A stretch of DNA of 64,000 bases from Parvularcula sp. BBD 1991-13 (GTDB lineage Bacteria > Pseudomonadota > Alphaproteobacteria > Caulobacterales > Parvularculaceae), in assembly GCA_001657385.1 (NCBI GenBank), contig LYSZ01000005.1, positions 1 to 64,000 on the forward strand. Direction: 5' to 3'. Shown piece by piece: positions 23,904 through 32,679 of the stretch. The notes under the pieces are model-generated. The model had not been told where the DNA came from, made no database searches, and saw nothing but the letters and a program-made list of their open reading frames with translations. The first letter of the stretch is position 1. Each line of letters starts with the position of its first letter. The translations under genes were made by a program, and so were the position numbers.

Positions 23904-25625
23904 TTACGAGTCCGCCGCCGGGGCGGCGCCCCGGCGCCCGATAGGGCCCCCCGCCAGGCTCAGGAGCGTTGCGGGGATCAGGCTGACGCCGATCAGGATC
24001 AGCGCCGCGGGCGCGGCGTCGCCGAGCCGTTCGTCCGACGCCAGACGATAGATATGTGTGCTGAGGGTTTCGAAGTTGAAAGGCCGCAGCAACAGCGTCG
24101 CGGGCAGTTCCTTGGCGATGTCGATGGCGACAATCGCCGCGCCGGCGAGAACGGCGCCGCGCGCCAGCGGCCAGTGCAGCGACAGAAGAATGCGTCCCGC
24201 GCCGGCCCCGAGCGACTTTGCGGCGGCGTCCGTCTGCGGATCGATCTGCGCGAGCCCGCCGGCGGCGGTGTTGTAGCCCGCGGTCAGGAACCGCGCCACA
24301 TAGGCGTAGAGAAGAACGCCGATCCCCCCGGCCCCGCTTATCCAGACGGCGCCGGGCGCGCGCGCCAGTCCGGCCGTCAGCGCCAGCACGCCGATTGCGA
24401 TCACCGCGCCCGGAACGGCGTAGCCGAAGGTGGCGATCCGCAGGAACAGTTTCGCCGCGCCGCCCCTCGCCGTCCGTCCCGCATAGGCGAGAACGAGCGC
24501 GGCCAGCGTCGCCGCCGCGGCCCCGGCGAGGGCGACGGCGCCGGTGTTCAGCGCCGCCGCGCCGAGGCCCCGCGCCGCGCCGAGGGACGAACCGGGCTCC
24601 ATCGCGGCCAGCAGCACGCCGACCGGAACTGCAAAACCAAGCGTCACGGGTGCGGCGCAGGCGAGGATGGCGAGCGCGGCGTGCGCCGGCGACAGGCGCA
24701 GTCTCCTGCGGGCGCGGTGCGTGCGCGCGGCGTCGGCCGCCCCGCCGCGTCGCCCGGCCTCCTCCATCACCACCAGCAACAGCACCGCGAGGAACAGCCC
24801 GGCGGCGAGCTGCGTCGCCGCGGCGAGGTCGCCCAGCCCGTACCAGGTGCGAAAGATTCCCACGCTGAGGGTCGGGACGCCGAAATAGTCGGCGACGCCG
24901 TAATCGGCCGCAGTCTCCATCAGCGCCAGCGCCAGTCCCCCGACCAGGGCGGGACGTCCGGCGGCGAGAAGAATGCGCAGCGACGCCGAGAGCGGCGCGG
25001 CGCCGAGGCTTCTGGCCGCTTCCAGATAGGCGCCCGACCGCGCCGACAGGGAGGCGCGCATGGCGAGGTAGACGTAAGGATAGCTCGCCAGGGCGAGGAC
25101 GAAGGCCGCGCCCGGCAGGGACCGGATCTCCGGCAGGGCGCCCGCGCGAACCAGTTCCGGACCGAGCAGCGCGGCGATGGGGCCGAAAGGGCCGAAGACA
25201 TCGCCATAGGCGTAAGCGGCGACATAAGCCGGAATGGCGAAGGGCAGGGCGAGCGCGACGGCGAAGATCCGGCGTCCCGGAAAGTCCGTCAGCGCGACGA
25301 GCAGCGCGGCGCCGGCGCCGATTACCGTCGCGCCGACCGCGACGAGAAGGCACAGGGAGATGGTTGCCGTCAGGTAACGCGGTCCGTTGACGGACCAGAC
25401 GTGGCGCTGCGTCGCCGCTGACGTCTCGCCGAGCGCTTCGCCGAAGGGCGCGACGGCGCCGGCGAAGACCGCGATGATTGGCGCGGCGACGAGAAGCGCC
25501 AGGACGGCCAGCGCGCTCGGCGCCCACGCAGCGCCGCCCCGCGGCGCGGTTCGGCGCACGCGCCCCATGGCGTCTTGAATGCCGCCCCGCATGCCTGCTT
25601 GTTCGCCGTGCCGGCCTTCGCCCAT
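23904..25625 (-). CDS. fbpB: Iron(III)-type ABC transporter, fused permease (FbpB-like)
   Basis: About 573 residues from Met 25625; longer (25727) or shorter (25592, 25568) starts are possible and none has a clear ribosome site. Two permease halves in one chain, each with about six membrane helices and an EAA-type cytoplasmic loop: EAARSLGAAPLSASLRILLA in the first and TDAAAKSLGAGAGRILLSLH in the second. This fusion is the FbpB/ThiP/AfuB pattern. Divergent to the ATPase gene and near a periplasmic Fe-binding protein, so ferric iron uptake is the likely role. Confidence 0.85.
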   Translation of the reverse strand: MGEGRHGEQAGMRGGIQDAMGRVRRTAPRGGAAWAPSALAVLALLVAAPIIAVFAGAVAPFGEALGETSAATQRHVWSVNGPRYLTATISLCLLVAVGATVIGAGAALLVALTDFPGRRIFAVALALPFAIPAYVAAYAYGDVFGPFGPIAALLGPELVRAGALPEIRSLPGAAFVLALASYPYVYLAMRASLSARSGAYLEAARSLGAAPLSASLRILLAAGRPALVGGLALALMETAADYGVADYFGVPTLSVGIFRTWYGLGDLAAATQLAAGLFLAVLLLVVMEEAGRRGGAADAARTHRARRRLRLSPAHAALAILACAAPVTLGFAVPVGVLLAAMEPGSSLGAARGLGAAALNTGAVALAGAAAATLAALVLAYAGRTARGGAAKLFLRIATFGYAVPGAVIAIGVLALTAGLARAPGAVWISGAGGIGVLLYAYVARFLTAGYNTAAGGLAQIDPQTDAAAKSLGAGAGRILLSLHWPLARGAVLAGAAIVAIDIAKELPATLLLRPFNFETLSTHIYRLASDERLGDAAPAALILIGVSLIPATLLSLAGGPIGRRGAAPAADS

Positions 25626-25739
25626 GGATTGCGCGCCCTTGTTCCGTCGTGCCCTGCATCCGCGCCGTCGGCGGCGCAGGCGTCGACATCTAGGCGAAAG
25701 TGCGGCATTTCCAAAGGCCGACATCATGCGTGTTGCCCG

Positions 25740-26756
25740 ATGAGTTTGATCCTGGAAGACATTTCATGCCGTTTCGGCGCGGTCGCCGCGGTGCGCGACG
25801 CCGCCGTCGAGGTCGCGCCGGGAGAAATCCTGTGCCTGTTCGGCCATTCCGGCTCCGGCAAGACGACCCTGTTGCGCATCGCCGCGGGGTTCGAACCGGT
25901 GCAGGCGGGCAGGGTCGAACTGGGCGGCGAGACGCTGGCGCAACCGGGCGCGGAAATTCCGCCGGAGCGCCGCCCCATCGGCTTCGTGTTCCAGGATTAC
26001 GCCTTGTTTCCGCACATGACCGTGGCGCGGAACGTTGCGTTCGGCCTTCGCGGCGCGCGCGACGTCAAGGCCCGGGTCGCCGCCGAGCTGGACGCGCTGC
26101 GCATCGGCGATCTCGGCCATCGCTATCCGCATGAGCTTTCCGGCGGCCAGCAGCAGCGCGCCGCGCTCGCCCGCGCCCTGGCGCGCCGGCCGGAGGCGCT
26201 GCTGATGGACGAGCCCTTCGCCAGCATCGACGTCGCGCTGCGCCGCCGCCTGCGCGAAGAGTTGCGCCGTATTCTGAAGGAACGCAATGTCGCCGTCATG
26301 CTCGTCACCCACGATCCGGAGGAGGCGCTGGCCCTGGGCGACCGCATCGCTTTCATGCGCGGTGGGCGGATTATCGAGACGGGTGCGCCGCAGACGCTTT
26401 TTGCGGCGCCGCAAACGCCGGAGGGCGCATCGATCTTCCCCGGTTGTCAGCGGCTTGACGGGCGCATCGCCGCCGGCGTCCTGCACACCGCCGCAGGAGC
26501 GATTCCCGCGAGAGGCCGCGCCGACGGGCCTGGCCTCGCCATCTTGCGCGAGGGGGCGCTGGCGGCGGTTCCGGACCGGGACGGCGCGTTTCGCGTCGCC
26601 GACGCGCGGTTCGTCGGCCCGGACTGGCGCGTCTGTCTGGAAGGCGTCGCCGATCCGGCCATGCTTGCCGTGCGGATGGAAACCGCGCCGGCCATCGGCG
26701 CCCTGATGACCCTTGTCGCCGACCTTTCGCGCACGTTCGTTTTCAGCGGCGAATAA
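25740..26756 (+). CDS. fbpC: ABC transporter ATP-binding protein, FbpC-like
   Basis: 338 residues from ATG 25740. Nucleotide-binding domain: Walker A LFGHSGSGKTTLLRI, Q-loop VFQDYALFPHMTV, signature HELSGGQQQRAALARAL, Walker B ALLMDEPFASID and switch His VTHDPEEALAL. A C-terminal ~110-residue TOBE-like regulatory domain follows, as in FbpC/PotA. Energises the two-domain permease encoded divergently. The TonB-dependent receptor gene begins 79 bp downstream on the same strand. Confidence 0.9.
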   Translation: MSLILEDISCRFGAVAAVRDAAVEVAPGEILCLFGHSGSGKTTLLRIAAGFEPVQAGRVELGGETLAQPGAEIPPERRPIGFVFQDYALFPHMTVARNVAFGLRGARDVKARVAAELDALRIGDLGHRYPHELSGGQQQRAALARALARRPEALLMDEPFASIDVALRRRLREELRRILKERNVAVMLVTHDPEEALALGDRIAFMRGGRIIETGAPQTLFAAPQTPEGASIFPGCQRLDGRIAAGVLHTAAGAIPARGRADGPGLAILREGALAAVPDRDGAFRVADARFVGPDWRVCLEGVADPAMLAVRMETAPAIGALMTLVADLSRTFVFSGE

Positions 26757-26835
26757 ACGCGATTTCAGCTTGACCTTGAACTTGCGCCTGAGTTGCGTAG
26801 AACGGCCCTGAGGCTTGGGACGATCAAGGGGGCGC

Positions 26836-28956
26836 ATGGTTATCGGTATCGTGAGTATTGCAACGGTGTTTGTCGCATATGGCGCCGCGCCCGGCGACGC
26901 GCGCGTTGGTCCCGGAACGGACGAGACGGCGCGCACGCCCGCCGCCGCGGCGGACGCCCCCCTGAAACGCGAGGACTGTTCCCGAAGCGCCTGCATCATT
27001 GCTTACGACGCGAGATTTTTCGACCGATACAATCCGGTTACGGCGCTTGACATGCTGCGCAACCTGCCGGGCTTCCAGATCGACGACGGCGACAACTCGC
27101 GCGGCTTCGGCGGGTCGGCGGGCAACGTGCTGATCAATGGCGAGCGCATCGCCGCGAAAAGCGAAACCCCTTCCGACGTCCTCGCCAGAACCGCCGTCAG
27201 CGCCGTTGAGCGCATCGATTTAATCCGTGGGCAGACGGGTGGTCTCGACCTGCGCGGGCAGAGCGTTGTTGCGAACGTGGTGCTGCGCGCGGACGCCGGC
27301 GGCGCCGCCGCCTGGGAGATTCGCAACACCGTCAACCTGCCCTCGCCGGGGGTCGTGTTTCCCTTCGGGCGGCTGTCCTACAGCGACAGGGCGGGGCGCA
27401 TCTCCTACACCGTCGGGGCCGAGGCGGAGCGCACCCAGTATCGCTCCGAAGGCGTTGAAGAGCTGATCGGCGGCGACGGCGCGCTCGCCGAGTTGCGGCG
27501 CGAGGTCTTCGAGAATGAGGGTTTCCGCGGCGCGGCCAGCTTCAATGCGGAACTGTCCCTCGGGCGCGGGGCCGTCCGCCTGAACGGCGCGGTCAGCTAC
27601 GCCGACGATGACGGCGGGGAACGCTCCGAACGCGCGCCCGTTGCCGGCGACCCGGCCTTTTTTGTTTTGCAAGGAGACGCGGACGAGGAATTCTCGGCGG
27701 AAATCGGCGGCGATATCGAACGTCCGCTGGGGAATGAATTCGTCGTCAAGCTGATCGGTCTTTATCGCCGTGAGGACGAGACCAATTACGGCGATCTCGC
27801 GGAAGGGCCGACGGTCGAGGCGGCGCGGCTTGAAACCGTATCGATCTCCGATACGCTCGATACGGAATCGATCCTGCGCCTCGAACTCGATTACAGCGGC
27901 GTTTCCGGCCACCTCATCGAAATCGCGGCGGAAGGCGCCGTCAATCGTCTCGACAGCGCGTTCACCCTGCTGGAGGACGACGGCGCGGGGCTTGCGCTTC
28001 AGGACGTGCCCGGCGCGGTGACGCAGGTGCGCGAGACGCGCGGCGACTTCTCCCTTTCGGATTCCTGGTCGGTCGGGCCTGTAGGGCTCGACGGCGTTTT
28101 CGCCGCCGAAACCTCGCATATCGAACAGACCGGCGGGTTCGCGTCTGAACGGTCGTTTTTCTTCGTCAAGCCGAGCCTGACGGCGACCTATGCGCCGGAC
28201 GACGAGACCCAGTTGCGCCTGCGGGGGGTGCGCGAGATCGGGCAGCTCGATTTTTTCGACTTCGTCAGCTCCACCGATCTCGGCGATGAGGAACTGTCGC
28301 TCGGCAATCCCGATCTCGCGCCGGAAACCGCCTGGACGGTGGACGCCAGCCTGGAGCGGCGATTCGGCGAGGTCGGCGTTCTCACGGTGACGGCGTTCCA
28401 CGACTGGATCGCCGACGTCGCGGACGTGGCGCCCATCGGCGCGGGCCTGGAGGCGCCGGGCAATATCGGCGACGGGGTGCGCTACGGGTTCAGCGGCGAG
28501 GGCGCCGCCCCCCTGGACGGGCTTGGCCTTGCCGGCGGCCGGCTCGACTTTTTCGGCCGGTACCAGGTCTCGCAGGTCACGGATCCGGTGACGGGACAGG
28601 AGCGCCGGCTTTCCAACGAGCGCCCCTGGCGCGCACGGTTCGAGTTTCGCCAGGACATCACCGTGCAGCAATGGAGCTGGGGCTGGGATATCAACTTTTT
28701 CGGTCCGCGGCGCTTTTTCGGCCTGGATGAGGACAACCGCTCCCAGAGCCGCCCGGATCTCGATTTCTTCGTCGAAACCACCCGATTCGCCAAACTGCGG
28801 GTCCGTCTGGGGCTCGACAACGCCCTCAATCAGGGCGCGGACCGCGACCGCCAGGTATTCGCCGCGGCGCGCGGCCTCTCGCCGTTGGATTTTCGGGAAC
28901 GGCGCGAGCGCGACACCGGCCGCGAGATCGCCCTTTCCGTCAGCGGCGCTTTCTGA
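26836..28956 (+). CDS. TonB-dependent outer-membrane receptor
   Basis: 706 residues from ATG 26836, with AAGGGGG just upstream; an upstream TTG at 26815 is less likely. Hydrophobic N-terminus (MVIGIVSIATVFVAYGAAPG) is a signal peptide. Plug domain: ALDMLRNLPGFQIDDGDNSR, NVLINGERIAAKSETPSDVL and AVERIDLIRGQTGGLDLRGQ. The rest is a Tyr/Asp-rich beta-barrel ending in the aromatic C-terminus SVSGAF, required for outer-membrane assembly. No obvious TonB box before the plug. Located between the ATPase and the iron-binding protein, it probably imports a ferric chelate, though the ligand is unknown. Confidence 0.85.
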   Translation: MVIGIVSIATVFVAYGAAPGDARVGPGTDETARTPAAAADAPLKREDCSRSACIIAYDARFFDRYNPVTALDMLRNLPGFQIDDGDNSRGFGGSAGNVLINGERIAAKSETPSDVLARTAVSAVERIDLIRGQTGGLDLRGQSVVANVVLRADAGGAAAWEIRNTVNLPSPGVVFPFGRLSYSDRAGRISYTVGAEAERTQYRSEGVEELIGGDGALAELRREVFENEGFRGAASFNAELSLGRGAVRLNGAVSYADDDGGERSERAPVAGDPAFFVLQGDADEEFSAEIGGDIERPLGNEFVVKLIGLYRREDETNYGDLAEGPTVEAARLETVSISDTLDTESILRLELDYSGVSGHLIEIAAEGAVNRLDSAFTLLEDDGAGLALQDVPGAVTQVRETRGDFSLSDSWSVGPVGLDGVFAAETSHIEQTGGFASERSFFFVKPSLTATYAPDDETQLRLRGVREIGQLDFFDFVSSTDLGDEELSLGNPDLAPETAWTVDASLERRFGEVGVLTVTAFHDWIADVADVAPIGAGLEAPGNIGDGVRYGFSGEGAAPLDGLGLAGGRLDFFGRYQVSQVTDPVTGQERRLSNERPWRARFEFRQDITVQQWSWGWDINFFGPRRFFGLDEDNRSQSRPDLDFFVETTRFAKLRVRLGLDNALNQGADRDRQVFAAARGLSPLDFRERRERDTGREIALSVSGAF

Positions 28957-29025
28957 CCGTATTGACCGTCTTGCGGCGTCGCGGGCCTTGCATTTCGCTG
29001 GCGGATCGCCGATTGTCAGTGAAGT

Positions 29026-29044
29026 TGAGAATGATTTTCATTTA
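29026..29044 (+). promoter_or_regulatory. Fur box upstream of fbpA
   Basis: TTGAGAATGATTTTCATTT fits the classical Fur 19-mer at about 13 of 19 positions when GAGAATGAT is aligned with GATAATGAT. It lies 17 bp before the start of the iron-binding protein gene, a position for iron-dependent repression. Confidence 0.6.
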
Positions 29045-29060
29045 AGGCTCGGGAGGTTTT

Positions 29061-30176
29061 ATGGGGGCGATCGCGGGATTGCTGAATAAGGGATTGCTGA
29101 ACAGGGCGGTCGTCGCGGCGTCGTCGATTTTCGCGGCGTTGCTTCTGGCGGCGTGCGGCGGCGCAGGCGACGAGCAGGCGGCCTCGCAAGGGGCGACCGC
29201 CTCGCCCGGCGCAGACGAAAACGCGGGCGTCGTCAATGTCTACTCCGGCCGCCATTACGATTCCGACATCGCGATTTTTGACGCCTTCACTGCGGAAACC
29301 GGCATCGAAGTCAATGTGATCGAAGCGGGCGGCGACGCCCTGATCGAGCGCATCGCCCAGGAAGGCGAGGCGAGCCCCGCCGATCTGTTCATCACCGCCG
29401 ACGCCGGCATGCTCTGGCGCGCCGATCAGCGCGGGCTGTTCCGCGCGACGGACGACGCGGCGCTGGCGGCGCGCGTGCCGGACAAGTTTCGCCACCCGGA
29501 GGGCAAGTGGTTCGGTCTCGCCAAGCGCGCGCGGGTGATCGTCTACAACCGCGAGGCGGGTCTGCCGGCGGGCCTTGAGCGCTACGCCGATCTCGCCGAC
29601 CCGGCCTATGACGATATGATTTGTGTGCGGTCGTCCTCGAACATCTACAACCAGTCGCTGCTGGCGTCGATCATCGCCCATCGCGGCGAAGAGGCGGCGG
29701 AAGCCTGGGCGCGCGGCGTGGTCGAGAATTTCGCGCGCCGCCCGCAGGGCAACGACACCGCCCAGATCGAGGCCGTGGCGGCGGGCCTGTGCCGCCTCGC
29801 CATTGTCAACAGCTACTACGTGGCCCGGTTCGTCGATACCGATGACGCGGACAAGGCCGCCATCGGCGAGGCCGTGGGCGTTCTGTACCCGAACCAGAAC
29901 GGCGTCGGGACCCACGTCAACATTTCCGGCGCCGGCGTCATGGCGCATGCGCCGAACCCGGACAATGCGGAACGCCTGCTGGCGTTTTTGCTGCGCGACG
30001 ACACCCAGGGCGCGTTCGCCCTCGGCAACAACGAATATCCGATCGTTCCCGGCGTTGCGGCCCAAGGACCGATCGCCGCGCTGGGCGCGTTTCGCGAAGA
30101 CGATCTCGCCGTGACGGCGCTGGGCGAAAATCAGCCCGCCGCGGTGCGCGTGTTCGACCGCGCCGGCTGGCCCTGA
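29061..30176 (+). CDS. fbpA: Fe(III) ABC transporter substrate-binding lipoprotein, FbpA-like
   Basis: 371 residues. Signal peptide with lipobox LLLAACGGAGDE, so anchored as lipoprotein rather than freely periplasmic. Family motifs: VVNVYSGRHYDSDIAIFDAF, DLFITADAGMLWRADQRGLF, MICVRSSSNIYNQSLLA and the iron-coordinating Tyr pair in IVNSYYVARF. Binds Fe3+ and hands it to the FbpB/FbpC transporter encoded just upstream. Its own Fur box suggests separate iron-dependent control. Preceded by GGGAGG. Confidence 0.9.
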   Translation: MGAIAGLLNKGLLNRAVVAASSIFAALLLAACGGAGDEQAASQGATASPGADENAGVVNVYSGRHYDSDIAIFDAFTAETGIEVNVIEAGGDALIERIAQEGEASPADLFITADAGMLWRADQRGLFRATDDAALAARVPDKFRHPEGKWFGLAKRARVIVYNREAGLPAGLERYADLADPAYDDMICVRSSSNIYNQSLLASIIAHRGEEAAEAWARGVVENFARRPQGNDTAQIEAVAAGLCRLAIVNSYYVARFVDTDDADKAAIGEAVGVLYPNQNGVGTHVNISGAGVMAHAPNPDNAERLLAFLLRDDTQGAFALGNNEYPIVPGVAAQGPIAALGAFREDDLAVTALGENQPAAVRVFDRAGWP

Positions 30177-30255
30177 GCGCCCGCGTTGCGGCCCCCGCGC
30201 CTGCCTGCGCCCGCGCATGTCTTGCGTCGGAAAATGCAACCTATGGGGTTTCGCG

Positions 30256-30275
30256 TGATATAACGCTGATATAAC
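30256..30275 (+). promoter_or_regulatory. Tandem TGATATAAC repeats, candidate Zur operator
   Basis: TGATATAAC occurs at 30256-30264 and 30267-30275, one helical turn apart, containing TATAAC that can serve as a -10 element. Zur sites known to me contain GATATAATATAAC-like sequence. It lies ~28 bp before the Fur/Zur-family gene, suggesting autoregulation. Confidence 0.45.
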
Positions 30276-30302
30276 ATCTTCCCTCGCCGAGGAGGGAAGA
30301 GC

Positions 30303-30734
30303 ATGACTGACGAAGCGAGTACGGCGTCCGACGCCGCCGCCCCGCGCGAGCGCCCGAGCGGTCTTTCGAAAAACGAAACGCTTGTCTGGACGGCCATGGC
30401 CGCGGCGGACGGGCCGCTGAAGGCGTATGAAATCCTCGACACCCTCAAAGGACAGGGCGTGCGCGCGCCGATGACGGTCTACCGCGCCCTGGACGGGCTT
30501 GAGGCGAAGGGAATCATTCACAAACTCGAAGGGCTTAACGCGTTCCTCCTGTGCAACCATGAAGGCCCGCATTCGGTGCAGACGTTCCTGGTGTGCGAAC
30601 GCTGCTCCAGGGTCGAGGAGCTGGAGGCCGTCTCGGTCGAGACCGAGATCGCCCCCGCGCTCAAAGCGTCTGCCTTCAAGATGCGCACGGCGCGGCTGGA
30701 AATCAAAGGTGCATGCATGGACTGCGCGGCGTGA
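30303..30734 (+). CDS. zur: Fur-family metalloregulator, probably Zur
   Basis: 143 residues. Winged-helix N-terminal half with LKAYEILDTLKGQGVRAPMT and VYRALDGLEAKGIIHKLEGL; C-terminal metal/dimer half with LCNHEGPHSVQTFLVCERCS and KGACMDCAA, the paired CxxC knuckle that holds structural Zn. The VCERCSRVEEL sequence is closer to Zur than to ferric Fur. It would repress zinc uptake genes when Zn is sufficient. Candidate operator repeats lie in its own promoter. Next to the iron locus but transcribed separately. Confidence 0.82.
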   Translation: MTDEASTASDAAAPRERPSGLSKNETLVWTAMAAADGPLKAYEILDTLKGQGVRAPMTVYRALDGLEAKGIIHKLEGLNAFLLCNHEGPHSVQTFLVCERCSRVEELEAVSVETEIAPALKASAFKMRTARLEIKGACMDCAA

Positions 30735-30763
30735 CGCCGCCGCCGGGCGCGCGCCGAACCTGT

Positions 30764-30791
30764 TTGACTCAGATACGACCTCGATTATTCT
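30764..30791 (+). promoter_or_regulatory. Promoter of the gcv operon
   Basis: TTGACT (30764-30769), 16-bp spacer, TATTCT (30786-30791): a sigma70-type promoter placed to start transcription just before the glycine riboswitch. Confidence 0.5.
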
Positions 30792-30831
30792 GACTGGCGG
30801 TCGCAAGAAAGATTTGCTAGATGCGGCCGGT

Positions 30832-31072
30832 CCCCAAGCGGGAGAGATTCGGACCGTCGGTCGACAGCGTCGAGCGACGACGGGCCGAGCGCCGAAGGAG
30901 CAACCGCCCCGGAAACTCTCAGGCAAATGGACCGCAAGGGGGAGACGAAAGGCTGGAAAGCGGATGGCCGCAAGGCCCTCCCGCCGAAGGAGTAAGCGGG
31001 CGGATGCGCGTTTTCGGACACGGCGCATGACCCGTGAAATCTCTCAGGCGCCCATGACAGCCGGGGCGGCCG
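30832..31072 (+). promoter_or_regulatory. Tandem glycine riboswitch
   Basis: Two aptamers are visible. Aptamer 1: CGGGAGAG near 30839, GCCGAAGGAGCAACC at 30891-30905, CCGGAAACTCTCAGGCAAAT at 30910-30929 and GACCGCAAGGGGGAGAC after it. Aptamer 2: CTGGAAAGCGG at 30953-30963, CCGCCGAAGGAGTAAGCGG at 30981-30999 and AATCTCTCAGGCGCCCATGA at 31038-31057. The CCGAAGGAG and CTCTCAGG blocks are the hallmark of gcvT-type aptamers. In the family, glycine binding turns on the glycine cleavage operon. The RNA ends ~37 bp before gcvT. Confidence 0.9.
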
Positions 31073-31108
31073 CGCGAAGCGCGGCGGTTGCAGTCATGGG
31101 ACACGCGA

Positions 31109-32227
31109 ATGACCGATATTTTGAAAAAAACGCCCCTGCATGCTTTGCATACGGAGCTGGGCGCGAAGATGACGCCTTTCGCCGGTTACGACATGCCGGT
31201 GCACTATCCGCCGGGCGTGCTGAAAGAACACCTGCATACCCGCGACAAGGCGGGCCTGTTCGACGTCTCCCATATGGGCCAGGCGACGCTTGCCGGTCCT
31301 GACCACGAAACCACGGCGCGCGCCCTGGAGGCCCTGGTTCCCGGCGAAATGCTGAAACTCGGCGTCGGCCGCCAGCGCTACACCGTGCTCCTGAACGACG
31401 CCGGCGGGATTGTCGACGACCTCATGGTGTCGCGCCCCGATGCGGACGGCCGGTTGAAACTCGTGGTCAACGCCGCCTGCAAGGACAAGGATTACGCGCT
31501 CATGCGCGCGCGCCTGCCGCGGGGCGTTACGCTTGAAACCCACGAAGACCGTGCGCTGCTGGCCTTGCAGGGGCCGCGCGCGGCCGCCGTGCTCGCGGAC
31601 CATGCGCCCGCTGCGGCGGACATGAAGTTCATGTCCTTCGCCGAGATGCAGGTCGGCCCCGTCGCCGCCGTGGTCAGTCGTTCCGGCTATACCGGCGAGG
31701 ACGGGTACGAGATTTCCGTGGCGGGGAGCGACGCCGAGACGCTGGCGCGGCTTCTCCTGGCCCACCCGGACGCGGCGCCCATCGGCCTCGGCGCGCGCGA
31801 CTCCCTCCGGCTGGAGGCGGGGCTGTGCCTTTACGGGCACGACCTCGACGAAGAGACCTCGCCGATCGAGGGCGCCATCAAATTCGCGACCGGCAAGCGC
31901 CGCCGCGAGGAAGGCGGCTTCCCCGGCGCGGCGCGCATCCGGCGCGAGGCGGCGGAAGGCCCGTCCCGCCTGCGCGTCGGGTTCGCGTTCGAAGGGCGCG
32001 CGCCGGCGCGGGAAGGCGCGGAAATTCAGTCAACGGACGGCGAAACCATCGGCAAGATCACCTCGGGCGGCTTCGGCCCAAGCGTCGGCGCGCCCGTCGC
32101 CATGGGCTATGTCGAGGCGGCCTACGCCGAGACGGGAACCCCGGTGCGCGTCATCGTGCGCGGCAAGCCGCTGGCCGCCCGCGTCGCGGACATGCCTTTC
32201 GCGCCGCATCGCTACTTCCGGGGGTGA
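31109..32227 (+). CDS. gcvT: Aminomethyltransferase, glycine cleavage T-protein
   Basis: 372 residues from ATG 31109. Folate-binding GcvT domain: [72 protein letters not shown] and [20 protein letters not shown], followed by the C-terminal barrel with [20 protein letters not shown]. Transfers the methylene of glycine-bound lipoyl-H to tetrahydrofolate, releasing ammonia. First gene of gcvT-H-PA-PB, controlled by the tandem riboswitch. Confidence 0.95.
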   Translation: MTDILKKTPLHALHTELGAKMTPFAGYDMPVHYPPGVLKEHLHTRDKAGLFDVSHMGQATLAGPDHETTARALEALVPGEMLKLGVGRQRYTVLLNDAGGIVDDLMVSRPDADGRLKLVVNAACKDKDYALMRARLPRGVTLETHEDRALLALQGPRAAAVLADHAPAAADMKFMSFAEMQVGPVAAVVSRSGYTGEDGYEISVAGSDAETLARLLLAHPDAAPIGLGARDSLRLEAGLCLYGHDLDEETSPIEGAIKFATGKRRREEGGFPGAARIRREAAEGPSRLRVGFAFEGRAPAREGAEIQSTDGETIGKITSGGFGPSVGAPVAMGYVEAAYAETGTPVRVIVRGKPLAARVADMPFAPHRYFRG

Positions 32228-32301
32228 GCCGGGCTTACATCGAAACGGGCGTCATGACGGCGCCGGGAGGGCGCCGGAAGGGGCCGCAGGGAAGGACAGA
32301 C

Positions 32302-32676
32302 ATGACCGTGAAATTCACCAAGGACCACGAATGGACGCAAGCCGCCGGCGACGGCGTTTACACGGTGGGCATTTCGACGCACGCCGCCGAGCAGCTCGGC
32401 GACGTCGTTTTCGTCGAATTGCCCGAAATCGGCGCGACGTACGCGCAAGGGGACGACATGGCGGTCGTCGAATCGGTGAAAGCGGCGTCCGACGTCTACG
32501 CGCCGATTTCCGGCGAAGTGATCGAAGTCAATCAGTCCATCGTAGACAACCCGGCGAAGGTCAATGACGACCCGCAGGGCGCGGCCTGGTTCGTCAAGCT
32601 GAAAGCGTCGAAGCCGGAGGAGCTGGACGCGATGATGGATGACGCTGCGTATAAAGAGTTTGTGGAGAATGGTTAA
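32302..32676 (+). CDS. gcvH: Glycine cleavage H-protein
   Basis: 124 residues from ATG 32302 (AAGGACAG upstream). Lipoyl-carrier fold with [40 protein letters not shown] and the lipoylated Lys in [20 protein letters not shown]. It shuttles the aminomethyl group between P and T proteins. Spaced 74 bp after gcvT and 3 bp before gcvPA. Confidence 0.96.
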   Translation: MTVKFTKDHEWTQAAGDGVYTVGISTHAAEQLGDVVFVELPEIGATYAQGDDMAVVESVKAASDVYAPISGEVIEVNQSIVDNPAKVNDDPQGAAWFVKLKASKPEELDAMMDDAAYKEFVENG

Positions 32677-32679
32677 CCC

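Noticed and set aside
30785-31100. Several short frames in the gcv leader
   Set aside because: They lie inside the tandem glycine riboswitch, which explains the sequence conservation.
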